Source of the DNA: a virus
Length of the DNA: 64,000 nucleotides
Direction: 5' to 3' (one strand)
IMG/VR virus record: IMGVR_UViG_3300018065_000011
Coordinates: 186,001 to 250,000 of that record
Position 1 is the first letter of the stretch; each line of letters starts with the position of its first letter. Shown piece by piece: positions 31,275 through 39,590 of the stretch. Position numbers and translations under genes: made by a program. Under the pieces are notes generated by a model. It was not told the origin of the DNA. It was given only the letters and a program-made list of their open reading frames with translations, and ran no database searches.

Positions 31275-32387
31275 GTGACCAAGGAAAGCAAATTCAAGCA
31301 ACGCGTGCGTGATCGTATGGAGAGGACGGGCGAATCCTACGCTACTGCTCGACGCAACGAGAATGAGGCTGCGGGTTTGATCGAGGAGATGAAGGCAGTG
31401 GATGCTGAGCTTAGTGAGCTAGAGAAAGCTCAGCTAGAGCGCGAGAAGGTCAATCGTCAGTGGGTGAAGGACAACCCAGGGCTCAAGGTTGTGACGCTGA
31501 CGTTGACGCATAACGAGCACGGGACGCCGACGATTCACGTGTCGGGTCCTGAGCTTACGTCCATCCAGATCACCCAGCCGCCTGACGTATACGTGGAAGC
31601 CATCCGACAGGCGTACCAGGACAACGAGTGGGCGAAGAACCCGAAGGACGATCTTGGTGATCTTCCCGAGTGTCGTTTGGAGGACTCCAAGCGCAAAGAG
31701 GACTTTGTCTACGAAAGCGGACCCGCGCCCGAGGGCACGATTCATGAGGACTTTGATGCGTTGGTGGCGGCGCTGTACAAGGTGAAGGGCCGTGTCATGT
31801 CTGTGGATCATCCGAACCATGGGCTTGTCGGGTTTGTGGAAACCGAGACGGACAAGTACCACTGGATACGGATCAAGCCGACTCTTGCCTGGACTGAAAC
31901 GGTCGCTTGGGAACATCGAGAGCTTTGGGGCCTGATGCAGACGCCGCGAGGGCGTTGCAAGGCCGCGGGTCTTTTCAGCCAGGAAGAGATGCTGGCGAAG
32001 GTGTCGTCGGCTCTAGAGGGCTGGTGGAAGAGTGCCTCTCCGTTTCCGACCAATCCTGATCCTGCGGAGATCGTTGCTCCGCTTTCTGGAGAAGCGTTGG
32101 CTGATGTGTTTGCTCACGTCGAGAAATTCGATGTTTCGGTTGAGGCGATTGTGATGTCGGCGCGCAGTTTCCATGAGGTTTGTAAGCACGCAAGCGACAG
32201 CATCCGCTTGGAAACTCGTGCCCGGCTGATGAAGAAAGGGCTAATGGGTCGCCTGTGGGATGCTCTCGTGATCACGACCCGAGAGATCGATGAGGATGAG
32301 ATATGTTTCTTGGGTCGGGATCCCGAGGGGAAGTGGGTGTGTCACTCGCTTCGTGTGATTCGGCCATCTGCGCAGGGTTCAGAGTGA
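31275..32387 (+). CDS. Protein with capsid-like C-terminal domain
   Basis: 370 residues from GTG 31275 (GAGGAA upstream). N-terminus KFKQRVRDRMERTGESYATA, shared with the 39775 gene. The middle is unassigned. Residues ~261-363 align with capsid protein residues ~153-256: VAPLSGEALADVF, VMSAR, LMKKGLMGRLWDALVITTRE match VAPISGAVLADAF, YMNAR, LLKTGLQATLWGAQIITSRL. The aligned part of the HK97 fold is probably the central P/A-domain region. It ends inside the opposite gene. Role unknown: decoy, inhibitor or assembly factor. Confidence 0.75.
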   Translation: MTKESKFKQRVRDRMERTGESYATARRNENEAAGLIEEMKAVDAELSELEKAQLEREKVNRQWVKDNPGLKVVTLTLTHNEHGTPTIHVSGPELTSIQITQPPDVYVEAIRQAYQDNEWAKNPKDDLGDLPECRLEDSKRKEDFVYESGPAPEGTIHEDFDALVAALYKVKGRVMSVDHPNHGLVGFVETETDKYHWIRIKPTLAWTETVAWEHRELWGLMQTPRGRCKAAGLFSQEEMLAKVSSALEGWWKSASPFPTNPDPAEIVAPLSGEALADVFAHVEKFDVSVEAIVMSARSFHEVCKHASDSIRLETRARLMKKGLMGRLWDALVITTREIDEDEICFLGRDPEGKWVCHSLRVIRPSAQGSE

Positions 32388-34637
32388 CCTTCCGTGTTTT
32401 CGGAAGGCGATCCCGAGATTCCTTGCCCTGAGCTTGTCGTCTGCCCAGCACAGCCTGCATTCGCTACACGTCAACCCGGACAAGGTCTGCGCCGGGCAAG
32501 GGGCCAGCGACCAACCCGTCCCAGGTACCTGGAATACCTGACCGTCGGGAGATAGAGCAGGCACAATGACGGCAGGCGCGTACCCCATTGACACGACCCT
32601 CTTGATGTCTTCCACCGTGTCACAGGAGCCAAGGACGCTCGCCCGCCGAAACGCGGCGCGTGGGATCCACGCTGCCGAGTGAGTGTACGTCCACAGAGCC
32701 GTTCCCCTGTTCGCCAACCACCAGTCCGCGAGCCCAGCAACCATTTTTGCCTGACCGACCGTCGTCACGTCTCCACCACCATCGTGTAGACATAAGGCGA
32801 GCCCTTGGGGATCGGGAAATTTCTCCTTCGCAAGTTTGGCCTCAGCCGCGATAATTTCGTCGGCCGTCCAGTTTCCGTCTTTCGCTATTCGCTCAAGCCG
32901 CTTTGAGTTGCAAGGGTGTGCGTAGCATCCGTTGTCGCGCAGGGGGCAACTTGGCGGGCATGTTTGTTTGATGGGAATCGAGGTTGAGATGATTTGAGAG
33001 ATCGGCTTGGAGCCTCGGATCGGTGCATGTATTGCGACGGGTGGTTGGCGCGTTTTTGAAGAGATCCCGTGTTTGCGGAGATGGCAGATCACAGTTGATG
33101 GGGACACTTCCAGAGCTTGAGCGATGGTTTGATTGGTTGCTCCCTCTGCTACCATCTGTCGAAGAACATCCGCATCGAGGGGCTTGGGTTTCGGCCGCTC
33201 GATCCCATGTTTGCGGAGATGGTACGCCACAGTTGATGGGGACACTTCCAGAGCCCGAGCGATGGTCCGATTGGTTGCTCCCTCTGCCACCATTTGTCGA
33301 AGAACATCCGCATCGAGCTTTCGAGCGGTGGTTTGGTTGGGTTTCTCTGCCACAACCTTCCGCTCGATCCCGTGTTTGCGGAGATGGTACGCCACAGTTG
33401 ATGGGGACACTTTCAGAGCCCGCGCGATGGCCTGATCGGTTGCTCCCTCTGCTACCATCTGTTGAAGAACGTCCGCATCGAGAGTTTTCTGTTTCGGCCG
33501 CTCGATCCCGTGTTTGCGGAGATGGTACGCCACAGTTGATGGGGACACTTTCAGAGCCCGCGCGATGGCCTGATCGGTTGCTCCCTCCATCGTCATTTGT
33601 CGAAGAACATCCGCATCGAGGGGCTTGGGTTTTGGCCGCTTGATCCCGTGCTTGTGGAGATGGTACGCCACAGTCGAGATAGACACTTTCAGAGCCCGAG
33701 CGATGGTCCGATTGGTTGCTCCCTCCATCACCATTTGTCGAAGAACATTCGCTTCTATGGTGGTTTTGCAGCGCTGCGATGGTGGAGGGGCGGCCTTCCA
33801 AAGCTCCTGTTGCCATTCGGAGAAACTGTCGAAATCGCGTCCGTTAGTGTAAGCCCATCGTTTGAGGAGACGGCTGCGTTTGGGTTCGGGCGTCTTGCAC
33901 CAAGCGATGTAATTCAGCAGCCATCGAAAGTTGGTCAGGGTTTTCGGAATCTCTGCGGGAAACCTTCGTGGGAAGATTTGTCGGAGGATTCTCTGAAGAG
34001 TCTCTTGTTTCCAGGCTCTAGTCTCGATCTGGAAAGGCGCGTACCACCCTGCCTTTTTTCCAGCAGACATCCAGGCTTGGATTTGAGCCTTGGTCTGGTC
34101 GGCCGATGCGTATTCTCTGCGGTACGATTTAGAGAAAAAATGCTTTCCGTCCGGCAGGCTTTCCAGCAAGCGTTTCTGTTTCGGTTCGATTTTTCCGAGA
34201 ACGTATCGCCTGCGCCATGTTTCTAGCCACCATTTCCACTTTTTCTGGGAGCGTAGTTCCCAAAGAGATTGAGACTTTGTTAGGTGCTTGAGTCGGGTGA
34301 TCCTGTCAAGCCATCGGGCGTGTGGGTATTTGCCGTCATTGTGGACTCGGTTGTTCCAGGTCCACCCGTCTAAGCTCTCAAGCAGCCGTATGCGATCTTG
34401 TGTTAGCTCTCCGTTGCGGTACATTCGGCGCTGATAAGCTATCCATTTCCCTATTGGTCGTCCGTCTCTTCGATCCGTGTAGCGGATTTGGTCGGCGCCA
34501 CCACGTTCTTCCGATTCGGCAAGCACTTCGTAGTACGTCCCCATCCACTGGGCTGTCGAAAACGGTTGTGATCGCTTCCGCCATCTTCGAAGGTCCCTCA
34601 TCCAGTCTTTTTCGACGCACTGATCTCGGCTTGGCAT
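32379..34637 (-). CDS. Helicase-associated + five HTH + Cys-rich fusion protein
   Basis: 752 residues, start ATG at 34635-34637. Residues ~13-97 match the helicase-associated (HA) domain (GKWIAYQRRMYRNGELTQDR, LLESLDGWTWN); two more degenerate HA-like repeats reach ~270. Five nearly identical ~40-residue HTH repeats follow at ~293-526 (GATNRTIARALKVSPSTVAY, KHGI). The C-terminal ~200 residues have TCPPSCPLRDNGCYA, LCLHDGGGDVTT and CSECRLCW, resembling a Cys-rich phage domain of unknown function, perhaps with a metal cluster. Probable DNA-binding protein with a long modular reader. It is not a CasPhi-type nuclease: no RuvC motifs seen. Confidence 0.8.
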   Translation of the reverse strand: MPSRDQCVEKDWMRDLRRWRKRSQPFSTAQWMGTYYEVLAESEERGGADQIRYTDRRDGRPIGKWIAYQRRMYRNGELTQDRIRLLESLDGWTWNNRVHNDGKYPHARWLDRITRLKHLTKSQSLWELRSQKKWKWWLETWRRRYVLGKIEPKQKRLLESLPDGKHFFSKSYRREYASADQTKAQIQAWMSAGKKAGWYAPFQIETRAWKQETLQRILRQIFPRRFPAEIPKTLTNFRWLLNYIAWCKTPEPKRSRLLKRWAYTNGRDFDSFSEWQQELWKAAPPPSQRCKTTIEANVLRQMVMEGATNRTIARALKVSISTVAYHLHKHGIKRPKPKPLDADVLRQMTMEGATDQAIARALKVSPSTVAYHLRKHGIERPKQKTLDADVLQQMVAEGATDQAIARALKVSPSTVAYHLRKHGIERKVVAEKPNQTTARKLDADVLRQMVAEGATNRTIARALEVSPSTVAYHLRKHGIERPKPKPLDADVLRQMVAEGATNQTIAQALEVSPSTVICHLRKHGISSKTRQPPVAIHAPIRGSKPISQIISTSIPIKQTCPPSCPLRDNGCYAHPCNSKRLERIAKDGNWTADEIIAAEAKLAKEKFPDPQGLALCLHDGGGDVTTVGQAKMVAGLADWWLANRGTALWTYTHSAAWIPRAAFRRASVLGSCDTVEDIKRVVSMGYAPAVIVPALSPDGQVFQVPGTGWSLAPCPAQTLSGLTCSECRLCWADDKLRARNLGIAFRKHGRSL
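33060..33761 (-). repeat. Tandem HTH-encoding repeats
   Basis: Five repeats of about 130-140 bp inside the 752-residue gene, with high DNA identity (recurring GATGGTACGCCACAGTTGAT on the plus strand). Most linkers are alike (RPKPKPLDADVLRQM); one is longer. The near identity points to recent expansion, unequal crossing-over or selection for changing specificity. Confidence 0.85.
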
Positions 34638-34825
34638 CTCGGTTGGTCTACGCCAATTTTAGACAAATGTTTACTTCGCGGGGTTAGAAGCTATCAAAAA
34701 CGGCCCGTAGGGCATTGTTTTCGCACTTTTGCGTCAGCGCGGCAATTGATCGCGCTGCTTGCGCGGTTTATTTTGGGGGTTTGATGGCGTAGATGTCACA
34801 GACGAGGATCGAGAGAGGTTGCAAA
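34638..34825. promoter_or_regulatory. Divergent intergenic region
   Basis: 188 bp between the minus-strand HA/HTH gene and the plus-strand small-gene series. AATGTTTACTT (34666-34676) is also found upstream of the other larger minus-strand gene (47562-47572), 29 and 38 bp from the starts, so it may be an operator or promoter part. TAAAAT on the minus strand (34656-34661) is a possible -10 box. AGAGGTTGCAAA precedes ATG 34826. Confidence 0.45.
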
Positions 34826-35170
34826 ATGGCTGAGAAACGAGTGATGGACAACGATTTCGTACCTGGGCGCATGCTCGCCTTCGTGGAGCCGGAACTTGAT
34901 CGCGGATCCATTCTCGATCCGGGCCCAGTGTTCCGCGAAGAGATCGAGAACAGCGGTTCGGACATTAGCGACCACGACATTCCGAAGGCCCTTCGTGGGG
35001 GCCTGCTGATCTTTGAGGGATGGATGGAGTTCACGAGCGGGCCCGACCCGGACTGCTACTTTGCCGGCGAATGGCGACCGCTGACGCACTGGGAGATGTG
35101 CCGGCTGCGTGCGGGCCTCGATCTTCAACTCCACGAGCCAGATCTAGAACCCGCCGAGGTTTCACCATGA
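34826..35170 (+). CDS. Small protein of the MSxKR cassette series (1)
   Basis: 114 residues from ATG 34826 (MAEKRVMDN), preceded by GAGGTTGCAAA. Contains RMLAFVEPELDRGSI and a Trp-rich middle. Ends PAEVSP*, where the last bases overlap the next ATG. A longer start at 34793 is possible but lacks the conserved junction. Unknown function. Confidence 0.65.
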   Translation: MAEKRVMDNDFVPGRMLAFVEPELDRGSILDPGPVFREEIENSGSDISDHDIPKALRGGLLIFEGWMEFTSGPDPDCYFAGEWRPLTHWEMCRLRAGLDLQLHEPDLEPAEVSP

Positions 35171-35562
35171 GCACGAAGCGAGCAGAGGACAGAAGCAAGC
35201 CGCCGATCGGATACGAGGTCGTGCTCATTTGCCACGACGCGGAGGGCAACGAAATCAGCGAGGAGGAGGCGAGGCGCGACGAGCTTGCTGAAGCGCACTA
35301 CGTGCCGCGCCTTGTGATGCTCAGCGCCTCAAGCGAGCGAGGCGCCGTCGAGCACTGCTGGCGCATGCACGACGCGATGCATGAGAGAGTGCGCCGCGAG
35401 ACGCTGCGAGAGCTTGTGGCCGCTGAGTGCCACTGCTGCTCGGTGGGCATGGAACGGACGCCCGAGGGCGACGGCTACGTCCACCGGGACGAAGATGGTT
35501 TTATCTGGACGTGCTACGCAAGTCGCAAGGCAGTCGGCATGCTGCGGGAGGTTTCGCCATGA
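35167..35562 (+). CDS. Small protein of the MSxKR cassette series (2)
   Basis: 131 residues from ATG 35167 (MSTKRAEDR). YEVVLICHDAEGNEISEEEA and a CHCCSVGM Cys cluster; the C-terminal part contains FIWTCYASRKA. Starts and ends at the shared junction (GAGGTTTCACC before, ATGA overlap after). Function unknown. Confidence 0.65.
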   Translation: MSTKRAEDRSKPPIGYEVVLICHDAEGNEISEEEARRDELAEAHYVPRLVMLSASSERGAVEHCWRMHDAMHERVRRETLRELVAAECHCCSVGMERTPEGDGYVHRDEDGFIWTCYASRKAVGMLREVSP

Positions 35563-35798
35563 ATGCAAATCGAGGAGTCGGAAGAGTAGCGAGCAACGCG
35601 CTTGAGCTGATGTTCGCCATGGACAAGGGCGAGAGCGCGATCGGGCTCGTCTGCACGTGTCGCGAGGAGGACGGCGAGGACGCGCCGTGGCTGGCGGAGT
35701 GCCTCTGGCACGGTCACACGGATTGCCCCCACGGAGACCCGCTCCACTACCACCACGACGGCTGCCCGTCGTGTGTGTGCGATGAGGCTTCACCATGA
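35559..35798 (+). CDS. Small His/Cys-rich protein, cassette series (3)
   Basis: 79 residues from ATG 35559 (MNANRG). CTCREEDGED...CLWHGHTDCPHGDPLHYHHD, then CPSCVCDEASP*, suggests metal binding. The start and stop follow the repeated junction. Unknown function. Confidence 0.6.
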   Translation: MNANRGVGRVASNALELMFAMDKGESAIGLVCTCREEDGEDAPWLAECLWHGHTDCPHGDPLHYHHDGCPSCVCDEASP

Positions 35799-35962
35799 GC
35801 GGGAAACGACAATCCGAGTGGCAGCACGCCGATGCGTGCACCGAGCGCGAGTGCGTCTGCGCCGATCCAGAACAGCCCGATCCGGTATGTGATTGTGGCC
35901 GTCCAGCGTGGGCCTGCAAGTGCGACGACCTGGAGGACTGGGAACGCGAGGTTTCGCCATGA
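35795..35962 (+). CDS. Very small Cys-rich protein, cassette series (4)
   Basis: 55 residues from ATG 35795 (MSGKRQSEW) to TGA 35960-35962, ending EREVSP*. Seven Cys in pairs (CTERECVCADP, CDCGRPAWACKCDD) suggest two zinc sites. Easily missed by length cut-offs, but both ends carry the conserved junction, which supports it. Confidence 0.6.
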   Translation: MSGKRQSEWQHADACTERECVCADPEQPDPVCDCGRPAWACKCDDLEDWEREVSP

Positions 35963-36333
35963 GTCAGAAACGAGGTGACAATGAGCGAGAGCAAGCGCTG
36001 CGGGAGTGGCTTGGTAGCTCCAGATTGCGCTGGGCGCTCTACCGGACCGTCTACTACGGAGTGCGCGTGCTCGGATCTCTTGCGCTGCTTGCCACAGCCT
36101 ATCTTCTCGACACCCTGTTGCCTCGCTCTGTAGAGTGGGGAGCAACCGTCGTGTGTCTGTGGTGGGTACATCACTTCGACGCCGTATCCCGGGATATCGT
36201 TGCGAAGGCCAAACTGCGCGAGACGCTGGCACGACAACGTATGTGGTTGAGCCTCATGGCACGGGGGGCCGCGACGGTTGGAGCCATTCTGGCACACTGG
36301 AAGATGAGAAAACGTGCACGAGGTACGACATGA
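35959..36333 (+). CDS. Membrane protein of the cassette series (5)
   Basis: 124 residues from ATG 35959 (MSQKRGDNER). Hydrophobic stretches VLGSLALLATAYLLDTLL and EWGATVVCLWWVHHF, with a basic C-terminus (HWKMRKRARG), suggest an inner-membrane protein with two helices. It uses the shared junction at its start; the end is a weaker copy (GAGGTACGACATGA). Confidence 0.62.
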   Translation: MSQKRGDNEREQALREWLGSSRLRWALYRTVYYGVRVLGSLALLATAYLLDTLLPRSVEWGATVVCLWWVHHFDAVSRDIVAKAKLRETLARQRMWLSLMARGAATVGAILAHWKMRKRARGTT

Positions 36334-36644
36334 CTTCAAAACGAGGATGTGCCCACTGTGGCGTACTGGAAGCCAGGCTTGAGCGGGTCGCCCAGATCAT
36401 CGAGGCAGTGGACAGCCGAGCAATGGCGGCTGATGGCCCCGTATCTTCGACCCTTCAGGAGATGACCCAGGAGGAAATGTCGGCAATCTACGCCATCGCC
36501 ACCGCCCACACCGACAATGCCGAACCGGAAGACGAGGGGCTCGTGGAGTGCAAGCTGTGCGGACAGCGGCACCGTCGCGATTTCTGCCCGACCTTGAGCA
36601 TCGAACTGCACGTCGTCGGGCCGAAGGGAGAGGTTACGGAGTGA
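36330..36644 (+). CDS. Small Cys protein, cassette series (6)
   Basis: 104 residues from ATG 36330 (MTSKRGCAHCG). N-terminal CAHCG with a coiled coil (VLEARLERVAQIIEAVD), then CKLCGQRHRRDFCP. Zinc binding likely. Overlaps the next start. Confidence 0.6.
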   Translation: MTSKRGCAHCGVLEARLERVAQIIEAVDSRAMAADGPVSSTLQEMTQEEMSAIYAIATAHTDNAEPEDEGLVECKLCGQRHRRDFCPTLSIELHVVGPKGEVTE

Positions 36645-36871
36645 TGAGGAAACGAGGAGACGATGCCGGGGCGCTGTGGAAGGCAACGCTGCGATGTGCC
36701 GACTGCGGCGAGATTCTGAACACCGCAGAGCACGTCCCCGAACATGAGAAGTCGAAGGTGAGCATGGCGTCGCCGCTTGTCGCCGGTCGATGCCCTAAAG
36801 GCTGCCGTTCGACCTGTTCCGACATGAACATGAACACGACCATCGAGTGGGAGCAGGAGGTTGCGCCATGA
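36644..36871 (+). CDS. Small zinc-ribbon protein, cassette series (7)
   Basis: 75 residues from ATG 36644 (MRKRGDDAG); GTG 36641 is an alternative. LRCADCGEILN and CPKGCRSTCS make a zinc ribbon. It ends EQEVAP* with the ATGA overlap into the ATPase gene. Confidence 0.6.
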   Translation: MRKRGDDAGALWKATLRCADCGEILNTAEHVPEHEKSKVSMASPLVAGRCPKGCRSTCSDMNMNTTIEWEQEVAP

Positions 36872-39570
36872 GTAAGAAACGAAGGTATTGGACCGACAAG
36901 GAGATACGCACCATCGTACGGATGTTTCGGCGCGGCAAGACAGACTCCGAAATTGCTCTCAAGCTGGAGCGGACGGAGCGGAGCGTTTCTCTGAAGCGGT
37001 ATGCACTGGGGCTACGTCACGAGGCGTGTCCAACTGTCAACAGGAAACCAACCCTCGCTACGGCCGGAAGGCGTGCGGGGACGGCCGGACGGCCAGAAAG
37101 ACAACCTATGTCAACATGGACACCAACCAAGTTGTACTATGCCCTCGCGCGTTCTGAGGAGTTTGTATACGTCGACAAAGGGGCGCGGGGCAAGAGCAAG
37201 GGAACAAAGAAAAGAGGGCTGCGGCCCTGGGCCACTTTCAAAAAGGATCTGGTTCCCGAAGCCAAGGCGATCCTTGAAGAGTTTTTCGCGAGTCCTCATG
37301 TTTCATGGTCTCCCGTAGGGCAGCGCAAGGGTAACTCTGGCGTGATAGGGGTTTCGACGGATCCCATGCGGGCTTTTGTGGAACGGATCGTGAATTCGAT
37401 CGATGCGTTGCTCATGCGGGCCAAGGAGGAGGGCGGTTATGCGGAGGAACAGAATGTTAGGGATGCCGTGAAAAAGTGGCTCGGCGTTCCTCATGAAGCC
37501 CTTATTGACATGTCTGATCATGACATCCGTGAACGGCTGGCCAAACTGATTACGGTGAGGTTTTGGCGTCCTGACTCCGGGGCACGCGTGAGTCAGTTTA
37601 TGTTGGACATCCGCGACATGGGCATTGGGCTAGCCCCCGCGGAGGTTCCCCACACGATTGTAGGACTCAACGACAGTTTGAAGATCGGGATGCCGTATGT
37701 GGTGGGGCAATTTGGTCAAGGCGCGGCGGCAACGTTTCGGTTTGGGGAATACGCGATCATCGTGACGCGCAAGTTTGGGACAAGTCGTGTGTCGCTGACT
37801 GTGGTCAAGGAGGAGTTTGAACCGGGGTACAAAGCACCCATTTACTACTACATGCTCTGGGATGAGGAGATTGCCGTGTTGGATATTCCCGAGGAGGAGT
37901 TTCCAGCCGGAACCCTTGTGAGGCACATCGGGTACGCGGCTGAGGAGTACAGGGCCAAGGCTCGACATCGAAGCCTATACGGCGCCTTCAACTACTATCT
38001 GTTTGATAGCCCGTGGCCATGTTTTCTGGAGAATTACGGACTGCCCTCTTGTCGAGCGGCTACTAGCTCGGTTGAGTGGGGAGCCCATCGGACCATCAAA
38101 GGCAGCCGCAATGCTCTTGTCCGTGCTCGGGACCAGAAGACCTTTCGCGGCCGTGCGGAAGACCGAACGACAATTGCCGCTTACGATCGAACGACTGAGT
38201 GGCTAGGAACAGTCAAGATCCGCGGCTGCAAGTATGAAGTTGGGTCGTTTACGGCAGAATACTTCGTTATCGATCGCCCAGCGCAGGAGGGTAAAAAGAA
38301 GAAGTCGGAAAAAAAGTCGGAGGAGTTTGTCAAGAAGAACCATCCTGTGGTGTTCACCGTCAACGGGGTTGCGCACGGTTCGTGGACACGCTCATTCATC
38401 GCCACCGATCTTAACCTGCCGAGTCTTGAACAGAAGATTATCGTTCATGTGAATTGCGACGGCTTGACAATGGTGGGCAAAAATCTCGTAGTTTCCTCGA
38501 CGCGAGAGGCGCTTTGCGACAATTCCGTGACAGAGGAGATTAGGCGTCGTTTGCTGACTTGGTTAGGCCAAGATGATGACTTACGTCGTCTGAACCGCGA
38601 GTTTTTGGCGCGGTCAATCAAAGGGCGTGCCTCACGGATGAGCCGAGCAATGCAGAACCTAGCCAAGAGCTACCTTGAGAAGCTCGGGATTGGGGATACT
38701 ATCCTGAAGCGAGGTACAACTTTCAGGCCGCCAAAGCCCGAGATAGAGATCGTGGATCCTCCGACAAGCATTCGGTGGTCTCTGGGCGCCAATGAGCTTG
38801 AATTCGTCCCTGGGCGGCAGCGATTGCTTCAGTTTGAGACGAATGCTCCGGGGCGCTACTGGGATCCTGACAACATGGATGTGTCTTCGATCGTGATTAA
38901 GAGTGAGGGGGTCGAGATGGGAGGGGGTACCATGCTCAAAAACGGCCGGGCAAGAGTGCGATTCGTATGCCCAGAAGAGGCCGTCGTAGGTTCGACAGGA
39001 GAGATTCGGGTCATCTTGAAGGTAGGCGACAAGCGTATAGAAGATCGTGTGCCTGTGATCGTCGTTGCTACCAAGGTCAAAGGCGAGCCCCCTGAGGGAG
39101 AAGACACGAGGAAGTTGGGAAGGAGAATTCCCGAGCCCACTTATGTGAAGGTTTCGAGCCTGCGTGATGAGGTCTGGAAAACAGCCGGATTCCCCGAGGA
39201 CCCGATACGAGGAGCGTTCTCCTGGCTCGTGCAGGAGAACAAGTTTATCGTGTACTGGTCAGCGCTGCTCCCAGAATTTCAAGAGGAGTGGAAGGAGTAC
39301 GAGGCGGCGGACCCGAACGTGGCAGAGTCCTTCGAGAACTTCTATAAGCTGGCTCTGTTTCTTTACTGCGCGGTTGATGCTTCTAGTAACTACGGCGGCC
39401 TGCCTACGGTGACTAATGGGCCGCTTGCGCTGGAGGATTCGTCTGTACAAGAGAAAATCATCAATACGCGGCGGGCTATAGCTCACAAATGTGTGCTCCA
39501 GGCCAAGACCTGGATGGAGTCTGAGTTGTCAGACAAACAAGTGTTGTCCAGCGCGGTCGCCGCCGCCTAA
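36868..39570 (+). CDS. Large GHKL-ATPase protein with N-terminal HTH
   Basis: 900 residues from ATG 36868 (MSKKRRYWTD), the last member of the cassette series. Residues ~5-50 are a Myb/HTH-like segment (DKEIRTIVRMFRRGKTDSEI); a Pro-rich linker follows and Met81 would be a natural start of the ATPase proper. The Bergerat fold shows N-box ERIVNSIDALL (172-182), DIRDMGIGL (247-255) and GQFGQGAA (280-287). The C-terminal two thirds are unassigned. GHKL ATPases of this size occur in MORC-, Hsp90- and defence-type proteins. A role against host or rival phage is a guess. Confidence 0.75.
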   Translation: MSKKRRYWTDKEIRTIVRMFRRGKTDSEIALKLERTERSVSLKRYALGLRHEACPTVNRKPTLATAGRRAGTAGRPERQPMSTWTPTKLYYALARSEEFVYVDKGARGKSKGTKKRGLRPWATFKKDLVPEAKAILEEFFASPHVSWSPVGQRKGNSGVIGVSTDPMRAFVERIVNSIDALLMRAKEEGGYAEEQNVRDAVKKWLGVPHEALIDMSDHDIRERLAKLITVRFWRPDSGARVSQFMLDIRDMGIGLAPAEVPHTIVGLNDSLKIGMPYVVGQFGQGAAATFRFGEYAIIVTRKFGTSRVSLTVVKEEFEPGYKAPIYYYMLWDEEIAVLDIPEEEFPAGTLVRHIGYAAEEYRAKARHRSLYGAFNYYLFDSPWPCFLENYGLPSCRAATSSVEWGAHRTIKGSRNALVRARDQKTFRGRAEDRTTIAAYDRTTEWLGTVKIRGCKYEVGSFTAEYFVIDRPAQEGKKKKSEKKSEEFVKKNHPVVFTVNGVAHGSWTRSFIATDLNLPSLEQKIIVHVNCDGLTMVGKNLVVSSTREALCDNSVTEEIRRRLLTWLGQDDDLRRLNREFLARSIKGRASRMSRAMQNLAKSYLEKLGIGDTILKRGTTFRPPKPEIEIVDPPTSIRWSLGANELEFVPGRQRLLQFETNAPGRYWDPDNMDVSSIVIKSEGVEMGGGTMLKNGRARVRFVCPEEAVVGSTGEIRVILKVGDKRIEDRVPVIVVATKVKGEPPEGEDTRKLGRRIPEPTYVKVSSLRDEVWKTAGFPEDPIRGAFSWLVQENKFIVYWSALLPEFQEEWKEYEAADPNVAESFENFYKLALFLYCAVDASSNYGGLPTVTNGPLALEDSSVQEKIINTRRAIAHKCVLQAKTWMESELSDKQVLSSAVAAA

Positions 39571-39590
39571 CCCCTGGTGCGTGTTTCAGG

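Noticed and set aside
32379-34637. Possible CasPhi (Cas12j) effector because of its length (752 residues) and place near CRISPR arrays
   Set aside because: No RuvC-type D, E, D motifs or zinc-finger nuclease layout; the sequence is HA repeats plus HTH repeats plus a Cys-rich domain.
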